Assembly (NCBI GenBank): GCA_041750975.1
Contig: JBGSYN010000017.1
Span: 1-8,448, forward strand
Length of the DNA: 8,448 bases
DNA from: JBGSYN01 sp041750975
GTDB taxonomy: Bacteria > Pseudomonadota > Alphaproteobacteria > Geminicoccales > Geminicoccaceae
Direction of reading: 5' to 3'
In this document: positions 1-6,038 of the stretch, piece by piece
Layout of the letters: the number at the start of each line of letters is the position of its first letter
Position numbering within the stretch: the first letter of the stretch is position 1
Position numbers and translations under genes: made by a program
The notes under the pieces: generated by a model
Database searches by the model: none
Told to the model about the DNA's origin: nothing
The model's input: the letters and a program-made list of their open reading frames with translations, nothing else

Positions 1-846
1 ATGTTCGAGGATCTGGAGCTACCCGATCTCGAGCGCAAGATCCTCAAGGAGGCGCTGTCCGAGCGGGTCGCCAAGCGCAAGGGCTACCGCAAGCAGGGTG
101 TCAGGGTCCATCTCGACCGCAAACGTACCGCCAAATCGAGATTACGCCGCAAGGTCGGTCGGGCTGAGGCTGCGGATATACGAAACGAGCAGCTGCCGAC
201 CGAAGCCGATATGCCTCTGGAAGAGGATGAGGAGAGGTTTCCCTTTCGCCGCGAGGACCTGACCTATAAGCGGCTGATTCTCGATACCCGCGAAGAGAGC
301 AATGCGGTGGTCATGTGCATCATGGACACCTCGGGCTCGATGGATCGCCTGAAGAAATATCTGGCGCGCAGTTTCTTCTTTTTGCTCTACCAATTCGTCT
401 GCACGAAATACGAGAACGTCCATCTCGTCTTCATCGGCCACCACACCAAGGCCAAGGAGGTGACCGAGGAAGAGTTCTTCCATAAGGGCGAATCGGGCGG
501 AACCTTGATCTCGTCGGGCTATGTCAAGGCGCTCGAGATCATCCAGTCGCGCTTCCATCCCGCCCATTGGAATGTCTACGCTTTCCACTGCTCGGACGGC
601 GATAACTTCGACAGCGACAACCAGGAAGCGCTCAGGGCGGCGGGCGAGTTGTGCGAGGTCTGCAATCTTTTCGGCTATGGCGAAATCAAGCCGATGGGCT
701 CGCACTATTACGAAAGCTCGATGCTGGATCGCTTCCGCAAGCTCGATGCCGAGAATTTCCAATCCGTGCTGATCGAGCGGCGCGAGGATATCTGGCCATC
801 CTTCAAGGCCTTCATGTCGCGGGATCCCGTACCCGACGCGGAATAA
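1..846 (+). CDS. DUF444 / YeaH-YhbH family protein, C-terminal part (5' end outside window)
   Basis: This is a von Willebrand A-like cytoplasmic protein of the YeaH/YhbH (DUF444) family. The family is usually encoded with the PrkA/YeaG serine kinase and SpoVR and is linked to stress or starvation responses; its biochemical role is poorly defined. The visible 281 residues include DTSGSM (109-114), the D-x-S-x-S metal-ion-dependent adhesion site, then Thr168 in GGT and Asp199/Asp201 in SDGDN, which complete a MIDAS-like set. HHTKAKEV (147-154) is also typical. The opening FEDLELPDLE corresponds to an internal segment of E. coli YeaH, roughly a third of the way in (recalled, not aligned). The Met at position 1 is therefore probably internal, and about 140 N-terminal residues should lie upstream. 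The C-terminal end looks complete, closing shortly after EDIWPSF with TAA. SpoVR, a common downstream partner, is not next; a VOC gene follows after 122 bp. Confidence 0.93.
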   Translation: MFEDLELPDLERKILKEALSERVAKRKGYRKQGVRVHLDRKRTAKSRLRRKVGRAEAADIRNEQLPTEADMPLEEDEERFPFRREDLTYKRLILDTREESNAVVMCIMDTSGSMDRLKKYLARSFFFLLYQFVCTKYENVHLVFIGHHTKAKEVTEEEFFHKGESGGTLISSGYVKALEIIQSRFHPAHWNVYAFHCSDGDNFDSDNQEALRAAGELCEVCNLFGYGEIKPMGSHYYESSMLDRFRKLDAENFQSVLIERREDIWPSFKAFMSRDPVPDAE

Positions 847-954
847 CCATCTCTCCATGGTCACCGAGGCGTGTCGTCGTCCGAGCGTGTGCGGCTTGTC
901 AGCCTGCCCGGCGCATGGCATTGAAGATGCGCAAGATTTCAGGGGCCAAGAATA

Positions 955-960
955 AAGGGA
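955..960 (+). promoter_or_regulatory. Ribosome binding site of the VOC gene
   Basis: AAGGGA lies 8 bases before the ATG at 969. It fixes that ATG as the start, although the same reading frame stays open back to 651 inside the DUF444 gene. The protein begins the VOC fold within its first eight residues from this ATG, so no upstream extension is needed. Confidence 0.7.
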
Positions 961-968
961 CGGCGCAC

Positions 969-1337
969 ATGGCTGCGAAATATCTCGACCACGTCAATAT
1001 TCAGACCGCCGATGTCGATAAGACGGTCGCATTCTTCACGAGCGTCATCGGGTTGACCGTCGGCCCCCGGCCCAACTTCGATTTTCCGGGTGCGTGGCTC
1101 TATTGCGGTGAACGACCGGTCGTCCACTTGATCGGCCTCGATGAACCACCGCAGAGTGGGACCGGCTGTGTCGATCACGTCGCCTTCGAAGCCGAGGACT
1201 TCGAGGGCACCTGCAAGATGCTCGAGGCCCGCAATTACGAGTACGAGACGCGCCAAGTGCCGGGCATTGAGCTGAGGCAGATCTTCTTGCACGAACCCAA
1301 TGGCCTCAAGATCGAGCTCAATATCCGCGGCAGTTAA
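969..1337 (+). CDS. VOC (vicinal oxygen chelate) / glyoxalase-fold protein
   Basis: A 122-residue single-domain protein of the vicinal oxygen chelate superfamily (glyoxalase I, extradiol dioxygenases, methylmalonyl-CoA epimerase). The two beta-alpha-beta-beta-beta modules are visible: KYLDHVNIQTADVDKTVAFF opens the first and CVDHVAFEAEDFEGTCKML the second. Likely metal ligands are His8, His53 (PVVHLIG), His70 (VDHVAF) and Glu116 (LKIELN), spaced as in active metal-dependent members. FLHEPNGLKIELN is the usual C-terminal signature. The length is normal for a stand-alone domain that dimerises. It lies 42 bp before a sugar-transport ATPase gene on the same strand and may be the first gene of that operon, handling a catabolite or a reactive by-product such as a 2-oxoaldehyde; that role is inference. 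The family covers many reactions, so no substrate is assigned. Confidence 0.9.
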   Translation: MAAKYLDHVNIQTADVDKTVAFFTSVIGLTVGPRPNFDFPGAWLYCGERPVVHLIGLDEPPQSGTGCVDHVAFEAEDFEGTCKMLEARNYEYETRQVPGIELRQIFLHEPNGLKIELNIRGS

Positions 1338-1379
1338 GACATCGATGCCGGGAGGCAGGACGCTTCTGGAAAAATCTCC

Positions 1380-2120
1380 ATGGCGCTCCTAGCGTTGGAG
1401 GGGATCACCAAGCACTTTGGTGCGATCGAGGCGTTGCGGGGCATCGATCTTGCGCTGGAGCCTGGAGAGGTGCTTGGGCTCATGGGGGATAATGGCGCCG
1501 GCAAATCCACGCTCCTGAAAATCATCGCGGGCAATTTTCCGCCCTCGAGCGGCGATTTCCGCCTGGAAGGGGTCCCGCAGCATTTTCACAAGCCGCTCGA
1601 TGCCCGGGACCAGGGAATCGAGGTTGTCTATCAGGATCTCGCTCTGTGCGATAATCTCACGGCCGCTGCCAACGTGTTTCTCGGACGCGAAATCAAGCGC
1701 CGGGTCGGGCCGCTCAGATTTCTCGACTTTGCAACCATGTATCAGCGGGCGGGCGAGCTCTTCGGCGAACTCAAATCCGAGACCCGTCCGCGCGATCTGG
1801 TGCGGCAAATGTCCGGCGGCCAGCGGCAGGCCGTCGCCATCGCCCGCACCCGTCTGAGCGAATCCAAGATCGTCTTGATGGACGAGCCGACGGCGGCGAT
1901 CAGCGTCCGTCAGGTGGCGGAAGTGCTCGATCTGATCCGAAGGTTGCGCGATCAGGGCATCGCCGTGCTCTTGATCAGCCACCGCATGCCCGACGTCTTT
2001 GCCGTCTGCGACCGCGTTGCGGTGTTGCGCCGCGGGCTCAAGGTGGCGGATAAATCGGTTGCCGGCAGCAGTCCCGAGGAAGTCACCGGCCTCATCACCG
2101 GTGCAATCGAGAACGCTTGA
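1380..2120 (+). CDS. Sugar ABC transporter ATP-binding protein (CUT2 family, single ABC domain)
   Basis: This cytoplasmic ATPase energises uptake of a sugar by the permease encoded next. In 246 residues it shows Walker A GDNGAGKST (36-44), a Q-loop Gln85 (VVYQDLALC), the signature MSGGQRQ (144-150), Walker B IVLMDEP (164-170) and the switch His201 (LISHR). The GDNGAGKST and YQDLALCDNL wording is typical of the sugar (RbsA/XylG/FrcA) branch. RbsA, MglA, XylG and AraG carry two fused ABC domains (~500 aa). This protein has only one, as in rhizobial FrcA, so two copies must pair. The ATG at 1380 is the only start in frame after an in-frame TAA at 1335-1337, which is also the VOC gene stop. GGAGG (1351-1355) is rather far upstream, with a weak TGGA nearer. 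The stop is 8 bp before the permease start, suggesting coupled translation. Confidence 0.95.
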   Translation: MALLALEGITKHFGAIEALRGIDLALEPGEVLGLMGDNGAGKSTLLKIIAGNFPPSSGDFRLEGVPQHFHKPLDARDQGIEVVYQDLALCDNLTAAANVFLGREIKRRVGPLRFLDFATMYQRAGELFGELKSETRPRDLVRQMSGGQRQAVAIARTRLSESKIVLMDEPTAAISVRQVAEVLDLIRRLRDQGIAVLLISHRMPDVFAVCDRVAVLRRGLKVADKSVAGSSPEEVTGLITGAIENA

Positions 2121-2123
2121 GGA
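2119..2123 (+). promoter_or_regulatory. Ribosome binding site deciding the permease start
   Basis: GAGGA overlaps the ATPase stop codon and sits 5 bases before the ATG at 2129. This favours that ATG over an in-frame TTG at 2117, which overlaps the TGA of the ATPase gene and would itself overlap this site. Confidence 0.6.
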
Positions 2124-2128
2124 TAGAG

Positions 2129-3175
2129 ATGGCGACCGCGCAAACGTCACGAAGCAGTGTTTCGATCCAGGACATCACGGGCATCCGCGAGCAATCCTGG
2201 GTGACCTCGCTGCTGGCCAATCAGGCCCTTTGGGTAACCGTTGCCGTGGCCCTGATCTGCATCGCCACCGCCTATCAGCAGCCCGACACCTTCGTCACCA
2301 AGAACAATTTGTTCAACGTGACCCGGAACTTCGCTGCCATCGGCATCATCGCGATGGGCATGACCTGCGTCATCATCACCGGCGGCATCGACCTTTCGGT
2401 CGGCTCGACGATGGCGTTCGTCGCCGTTGCCGCCGCCCGGATCCTTGAAATGGACATGCCCTGGTACGCGGCCTACGGCACCGGCCTCGCCGCCGGCGCC
2501 GCCGTCGGACTGGTCAATGGCGGCCTCATCGCCCTGGTCAAATTGCCACCCTTTGTCGTCACCCTCGGCATGTTGTCGATCGCCCGCTCCTTGGCGATCG
2601 TCGTCTCGGGCAACCGGGTCATCTATCAATTCGGCGCCGGTGGCGAGACCTTCAAAGCCATTGGCGGCGGCGAGATCGTCTTTCCCTGGATCGATAGCGC
2701 CGGGCTGCCGCTCTCCAACCTCTTCGTCGTCCTGGTGGTCCTCGCCATCCTCACGGCTGTGGTCCTCAAAACGACATCCTGGGGGCGCTACGTCTTTGCC
2801 ATTGGCGGCAACGAGAATGCGGCACGGCTGACCGGCATTCCGGTCGACCGCGTGAAGATCCAGGCCTATGTCTTCTGCAGCATGTGCGCCGCTCTGGCGG
2901 CACTCATGATCACCGGCTGGCAGGGCTCGGCCAGCAATGGCATGGGCAAGACCTACGAACTCTATGTCATTGCCGCAGCCGTGATCGGCGGCGCCAATCT
3001 GATGGGCGGCGAGGGCAGCATCTATGGCGCGTTCATCGGTGCGGCGCTGATTTTTCTCATTCGCAACAGCCTCATCATGTTCGGGATCGATTCCAACTGG
3101 TACGATCTCTTTGTCGGGCTGTTCATCATTCTTGCGGTGCTGCTCGAGCGAATCCGCAGGAGAACCCGCGGCTAG
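2129..3175 (+). CDS. Sugar ABC transporter permease (CUT2, RbsC-like, BPD_transp_2)
   Basis: Inner-membrane permease subunit of a ribose/xylose/fructose-type (CUT2) importer; two copies would form the channel. The 348 residues have a short cytoplasmic N-terminus, then multiple hydrophobic segments, for example around 34-49, 69-84, 114-137, 141-160, 196-213, 246-264, 278-290, 296-315 and 325-339. Family hallmarks are ITGGIDLSVGS (83-93), AIGGNENAARLTGIPVDRVK (224-243, the cytoplasmic loop that contacts the ATPase), and AAAVIGGANLMGGEGSIYGA (282-301). The tail RIRRRTRG is positively charged and so probably cytoplasmic. The start is taken at ATG 2129 because GAGGA lies 5 bases upstream; TTG 2117 would add four residues. 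The gene follows the ATPase by 8 bp and is followed by 50 bp containing a hairpin, then the binding-protein gene. Confidence 0.95.
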   Translation: MATAQTSRSSVSIQDITGIREQSWVTSLLANQALWVTVAVALICIATAYQQPDTFVTKNNLFNVTRNFAAIGIIAMGMTCVIITGGIDLSVGSTMAFVAVAAARILEMDMPWYAAYGTGLAAGAAVGLVNGGLIALVKLPPFVVTLGMLSIARSLAIVVSGNRVIYQFGAGGETFKAIGGGEIVFPWIDSAGLPLSNLFVVLVVLAILTAVVLKTTSWGRYVFAIGGNENAARLTGIPVDRVKIQAYVFCSMCAALAALMITGWQGSASNGMGKTYELYVIAAAVIGGANLMGGEGSIYGAFIGAALIFLIRNSLIMFGIDSNWYDLFVGLFIILAVLLERIRRRTRG

Positions 3176-3192
3176 CTGGCCGCGATCACATC

Positions 3193-3213
3193 GGTGCGTA
3201 GCGCACCTGTTTT
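3193..3213 (+). terminator. Hairpin with T-tract between permease and binding-protein genes (possible attenuator)
   Basis: GGTGCG (3193-3198), loop TAG, CGCACC (3202-3207) form a perfect 6-bp GC-rich stem, followed directly by TGTTTT (3208-3213). This has the form of a short intrinsic terminator. It lies inside an apparent operon and ends exactly where the next ribosome binding site (3214-3220) begins. It may cause partial termination or protect the 3' end of the upstream mRNA. The short stem makes full termination doubtful. Confidence 0.45.
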
Positions 3214-3220
3214 GGGAGGT
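3214..3220 (+). promoter_or_regulatory. Strong ribosome binding site of the binding-protein gene
   Basis: GGGAGGT lies 5 bases before the ATG at 3226 and is the best Shine-Dalgarno match in the operon. This fits the high level of periplasmic binding protein an importer usually needs. It touches the T-tract of the preceding hairpin. Confidence 0.75.
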
Positions 3221-3225
3221 AGTGG

Positions 3226-4233
3226 ATGAAAAAGACTCTCTTGGCGGCAGCAGCCCTTTCGGCTGTCATTGCGTTCCATCAAGCTCAAGCCCAGGACGAT
3301 CCCCTGGTGCTGGCGCTGGTGCCGAAGAACGTCAACAACCCGTTCTTCGATCAGGCGCGCGATGGCTGCAAGAAGGCCGAAGAGGAGATGGGAGGCGAGA
3401 TCGAATGCCTCTACATCGGTCCCGGCGAACATGGCGGCGGTGAAGAACAGCTGCAAATCGTCAACGATCTGATCGCCCGCCGCGTCGACGGCATCGCCGT
3501 TGCACCCTCCAACGCGCCCGCCATGGCCACGGCATTGCGAACGGCGCAAGAGGCCGGCATCCCCGTTCTCACCTGGGACAGCGATCTTCTGGCTCAGGAT
3601 TCGGATCTCCGAATCGCCTATATCGGTACGAAGAACTACGATATCGGCGTCAATCTCGCGGAACGCGTGATGGAGCTGAAGCCTGACGGCGGCACCATCT
3701 GCATCCAGTCCGGCGGTGCTGCGGCGGCCAATCATAATGAGCGGATGCAGGGGATTCGCGATACCATCGCCGGCGAGCTCAGCGAGGAGGCCCCGGGCAA
3801 CCGCCTCGAGGACACCAATGGCTGGACCGAGGCCGATGGCTGCCCGCTCTATACGGATGACGATTTTCCGCGTTCGATCCAGCAGATGGAAGATATCCTC
3901 GCCCGTTATCCGGATCTCGATGCCTTCGTCCCGACCGGCGGCTTTCCGCAGTTCATTCCGGACGCCTATCGCAATGTCGCGAGCCAGCACAAGGATCGGA
4001 TCGAGAGCGGTTCGCTCGCCCTGGTGGTCGCCGATACCTTGCCGGTCCAGATGGAGTTAATGGCCGAGGGACTGTCCCTGGGTCAGGTCGGCCAGCGGCC
4101 GTTCGAGATGGGTTATACCGTGATGTATGCCCTTCGTGACATCGTCAAGGACGGCAAGAACCCCGAGGACCCGACCTATACCGGGCTCGATGTCTGCACC
4201 CCCGAGAACGCCGATACCTGCATCGGCGGCTAG
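3226..4233 (+). CDS. Periplasmic sugar-binding protein of the CUT2 ABC transporter
   Basis: Secreted receptor of the importer, 335 residues, Peripla_BP_4 / RbsB-like fold. The N-terminus MKKTLLAAAALSAVIA is a classic Sec signal peptide, with likely cleavage after AQA at residues 20-22. The mature start LVLALVPKNVNNPFFDQARD (28-47) is the usual first strand and helix; the Asn-Asn-Pro-Phe-Phe run contributes to sugar binding in this family. Other characteristic positions are VDGIAVAPSN (88-96 region), PVLTWDSDL (113-121), NHNERMQGIRD (169-179), FVPTGGFPQF (235-243) and DTLPVQ (270-275). Six cysteines are present; Cys324 and Cys332 in the C-terminal tail could form a disulfide (inference). The gene follows the permease by 50 bp and has a strong ribosome binding site. 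The ligand is probably a pentose or hexose but cannot be told from sequence alone. Confidence 0.94.
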   Translation: MKKTLLAAAALSAVIAFHQAQAQDDPLVLALVPKNVNNPFFDQARDGCKKAEEEMGGEIECLYIGPGEHGGGEEQLQIVNDLIARRVDGIAVAPSNAPAMATALRTAQEAGIPVLTWDSDLLAQDSDLRIAYIGTKNYDIGVNLAERVMELKPDGGTICIQSGGAAAANHNERMQGIRDTIAGELSEEAPGNRLEDTNGWTEADGCPLYTDDDFPRSIQQMEDILARYPDLDAFVPTGGFPQFIPDAYRNVASQHKDRIESGSLALVVADTLPVQMELMAEGLSLGQVGQRPFEMGYTVMYALRDIVKDGKNPEDPTYTGLDVCTPENADTCIGG

Positions 4234-4256
4234 TCGACGAACGCAAGCGTGGAATT

Positions 4257-4285
4257 GGGCGTCCCTGGATCGAACCGGGGCGCCC
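4257..4285 (+). terminator. Stem-loop between binding-protein and epimerase genes
   Basis: GGGCGTCCC (4257-4265) pairs with GGGGCGCCC (4277-4285) over 9 bp with one G-U pair. An inner GG/CC closes a six-base loop after a bulged T. The tail TTCCTTCTCCCC is only pyrimidine-rich, not a clear T run. It could be a weak or leaky terminator, or an element stabilising the upstream mRNA, so that the epimerase is made at lower level. Confidence 0.45.
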
Positions 4286-4308
4286 TTCCTTCTCCCCTCA
4301 AGTCAATC

Positions 4309-4313
4309 GGAGG
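4309..4313 (+). promoter_or_regulatory. Ribosome binding site of the epimerase gene
   Basis: GGAGG is 8 bases before ATG 4322. It decides the start in a frame that otherwise stays open back to 4127 inside the binding-protein gene; translation from there would be out of frame with that gene and unlike any mutarotase N-terminus. Confidence 0.75.
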
Positions 4314-4321
4314 CACGCGCC

Positions 4322-5203
4322 ATGGGTTCGGCTGAAACAATCGGTATCGGTTGCGGCGACCTCAGTCTTGAGGTCACCCCTCGTCATGGCGGCTGCATTC
4401 TGTCGTTCGAGCGCTCCGGCTTCGAGCTGATGCGGCGGGCCACCCTGCCGCTGGACGTGCCGAGCGACGCCGCCTGCTTCCCGCTGGTGCCGTTCTCCGG
4501 GCGGATCGATCACGCCCAATTTTCGTGGCTGGGCGAAACCTACACCATCTCAGCGAGCTCCAACCGGGCGCCGCACGCCATCCACGGTCATGGATTGAAG
4601 GCCGAATGGGAGGTCGATCGCCATGGCCGCACCAGCCTGCATTTGAGCTACGAGCATCGTGCGTCCGACTGGCCGTTTCCGTACCGGGCATGGCAGTTCT
4701 TCGAACTCGGCGAGGATGCCCTGATCGCTACGATCGGTCTGCAGAACGAGGGTCATTCGGTGATGCCGGCCGGCATGGGACTGCACCCCTATTTCAACCG
4801 CAACGCCGCGGTCAGGCTGACCGCGAAAGTCGATGAGGTCTATCTGCCCGACGCGACCAACATTCCGCGCGAGCGCGCCCCGGTGCCGCCCGAGATAGAT
4901 TTCAGCGATCACCGGCCGGTCTCGGAATTGTCGATGGACCACAATTTCGGCGACTGGAACAGAACGGCGCTGATCGAATGGGTCGAGGCGGGACAAGCGC
5001 TCGAGATCCATGCCGATCAGGTCTTCGGCCACCTCGTGGTCTATGTGCCGCCGGGCGAGAACTATTTCTGCGTCGAACCGGTGAGCCATGTCGCCGATGC
5101 GGTCAACATGATCGCCCGTGGCGTCGACGGCACCGGCCTTGTCTCGCTCGAGCCCGGCCAGGCTCTGCAGGGCTCGATCCGCTTCGTGCCCCGCACGCTC
5201 TAG
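4322..5203 (+). CDS. Aldose 1-epimerase (mutarotase, GalM-like)
   Basis: Cytoplasmic enzyme that interconverts alpha and beta anomers of free aldoses, here presumably of the sugar brought in by the adjacent importer. The 293-residue protein has the galactose mutarotase-like beta-sandwich pattern. AIHGHG (86-91) places His88/His90 at the substrate-binding histidine. GLHPYF (153-158) holds His155, the expected general acid. DHNF (206-209) holds the substrate-binding Asp206, and FCVEPVSHVADAVN (249-262) holds Glu252, the expected general base. The start at ATG 4322 is supported by GGAGG and by SLEVTPRHGGCILSF near the N-terminus, the usual opening of the fold. It is the last gene of the transporter run, 88 bp after the binding protein, and ends 17 bp from the convergent PxpA gene. 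Family members can act on pentoses, hexoses or sugar phosphates, so specificity is open. Confidence 0.92.
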   Translation: MGSAETIGIGCGDLSLEVTPRHGGCILSFERSGFELMRRATLPLDVPSDAACFPLVPFSGRIDHAQFSWLGETYTISASSNRAPHAIHGHGLKAEWEVDRHGRTSLHLSYEHRASDWPFPYRAWQFFELGEDALIATIGLQNEGHSVMPAGMGLHPYFNRNAAVRLTAKVDEVYLPDATNIPRERAPVPPEIDFSDHRPVSELSMDHNFGDWNRTALIEWVEAGQALEIHADQVFGHLVVYVPPGENYFCVEPVSHVADAVNMIARGVDGTGLVSLEPGQALQGSIRFVPRTL

Positions 5204-5224
5204 CGCCGACAGGTCGGCCGCTAG
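5200..5224. terminator. Hairpin shared by two convergent genes, containing both stop codons
   Basis: CTAGCG-CCGAC (5200-5210) pairs with GTCGG-C-CGCTAG (5213-5224), leaving one bulged C (5218) and a two-base centre, so the real loop is probably four bases. The TAG of the epimerase (5201-5203) lies in one arm and the TAG of pxpA (complement of 5221-5223) in the other. No clear T-tract follows on either strand, so termination is plausible but unproven. Confidence 0.45.
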
Positions 5225-5994
5225 GCCAGAAGGACAGGCAGCGGCACGACGGCAATCCCGGCCTCGGCCAAGCCTTCGCGGACGCGCGTGGCTACGGGCA
5301 CGGCCGTCGGCTCGTCGCCATGGACACAGAAGGTATGGATCTCGGCGGGGATCTTCTTGCCGTCGATCGAGATGAGTGCGCCCTCCTCCAGGATGCGCAT
5401 GACATGGCTCAGGGCCTGCTCGGGATCGCGAATCACCGAATCGCTGCGCTGCCGCGACAGCATCTTGCCGTTATCATCGTAGGGGCGGTCGACATAGGCC
5501 TCGTTGGCGACGTGCAAGCCTAGTTCCAGCCCGGCCCGAGACATCGCCGAGCCGGCATTGGCGACATAGATCAGGTTCCGATCGGCAGCCTTGATGCCAC
5601 GGCCGATCGCGAGCGCGATCTCGGCGTCGTCATGCGCCATGTTGTTCAACGCACCATGCGGCTTGACGTGCGTGACCCGCGCACCCTGCGCGCCCGCGAT
5701 CGCCTGCAGCGCACCGATCTGGTAGGTCACCAGATATTCGAGATCGGCGGGGCTCATCCGGATCTGCCTTCGCCCGAACCCCCAAACATCGTCGAACCCG
5801 GGATGGGCGCCCACGGATACTCCGTTTTGCAACGCCAGAGCGACGGTCCGGGTCATGATGGTGGGATCGCCCGCATGCATCCCGCAGGCAATATTCGCGG
5901 ACGCGATCAACGGCATCAACCTTTCGTCGCTACCCATCGGGTATTTGCCGAAGCCTTCGCCGATATCGGCGTTGATATTGATTTTCACAGGCAT
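5221..5994 (-). CDS. pxpA: LamB/YcsF family, 5-oxoprolinase subunit A (PxpA-like)
   Basis: A cytoplasmic 257-residue protein of the LamB/YcsF family. E. coli PxpA works with PxpB and PxpC to hydrolyse 5-oxoproline (pyroglutamate) to glutamate using ATP. Hallmarks in order are NADIGEG (8-14), SANIACGMHAGD (32-43), VGAHPGFDD (61-69), GFGRRQIRM (72-80), YQIGALQAI (91-99), HVKPHGALNN (109-118), EAYVDRPYDDNGKMLSR (165-181) and FCVHGDEP (222-229). The length matches the family. Compared with remembered PxpA sequences, GALNN replaces GxLYN and DRPYDDNGKMLSR replaces a DRxYxxDGxLVPR segment, so it may belong to a divergent subgroup. The ATG at 5994 is preceded by AAGGGGA on the minus strand. No pxpB or pxpC lies in the window; the gene converges on the epimerase. 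The symbol is by family; activity alone is unproven. Confidence 0.9.
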   Translation of the reverse strand: MPVKININADIGEGFGKYPMGSDERLMPLIASANIACGMHAGDPTIMTRTVALALQNGVSVGAHPGFDDVWGFGRRQIRMSPADLEYLVTYQIGALQAIAGAQGARVTHVKPHGALNNMAHDDAEIALAIGRGIKAADRNLIYVANAGSAMSRAGLELGLHVANEAYVDRPYDDNGKMLSRQRSDSVIRDPEQALSHVMRILEEGALISIDGKKIPAEIHTFCVHGDEPTAVPVATRVREGLAEAGIAVVPLPVLLA

Positions 5995-5997
5995 GGT

Positions 5998-6004
5998 TCC
6001 CCTT
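5998..6004 (-). promoter_or_regulatory. Ribosome binding site of pxpA
   Basis: On the minus strand AAGGGGA lies 3 bases before the ATG at 5994 (4 bases if GGGG is taken as the core). It is a purine-rich Shine-Dalgarno sequence that supports the chosen start. Confidence 0.65.
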
Positions 6005-6038
6005 GTCCCCAGGCGTTTTCCGTGAGGAGTTTTTCAGC

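Noticed and set aside
142..921. Long open frame on the minus strand across the DUF444 gene
   Set aside because: It mirrors a well-conserved plus-strand gene and its translation matches no family; an antisense shadow in GC-rich DNA.
651..968. N-terminal extension of the VOC protein back into the DUF444 gene
   Set aside because: The frame is open there, but the VOC fold starts just after ATG 969, which has its own ribosome binding site.
2117..2128. TTG start for the permease overlapping the ATPase stop
   Set aside because: ATG 2129 has a properly spaced GAGGA, while TTG 2117 would overlap that site and only adds four residues.
4127..4321. N-terminal extension of the mutarotase into the binding-protein gene
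   Set aside because: The added residues are an Arg/Pro/Ser-rich out-of-frame translation; GGAGG and ATG 4322 give a normal start.
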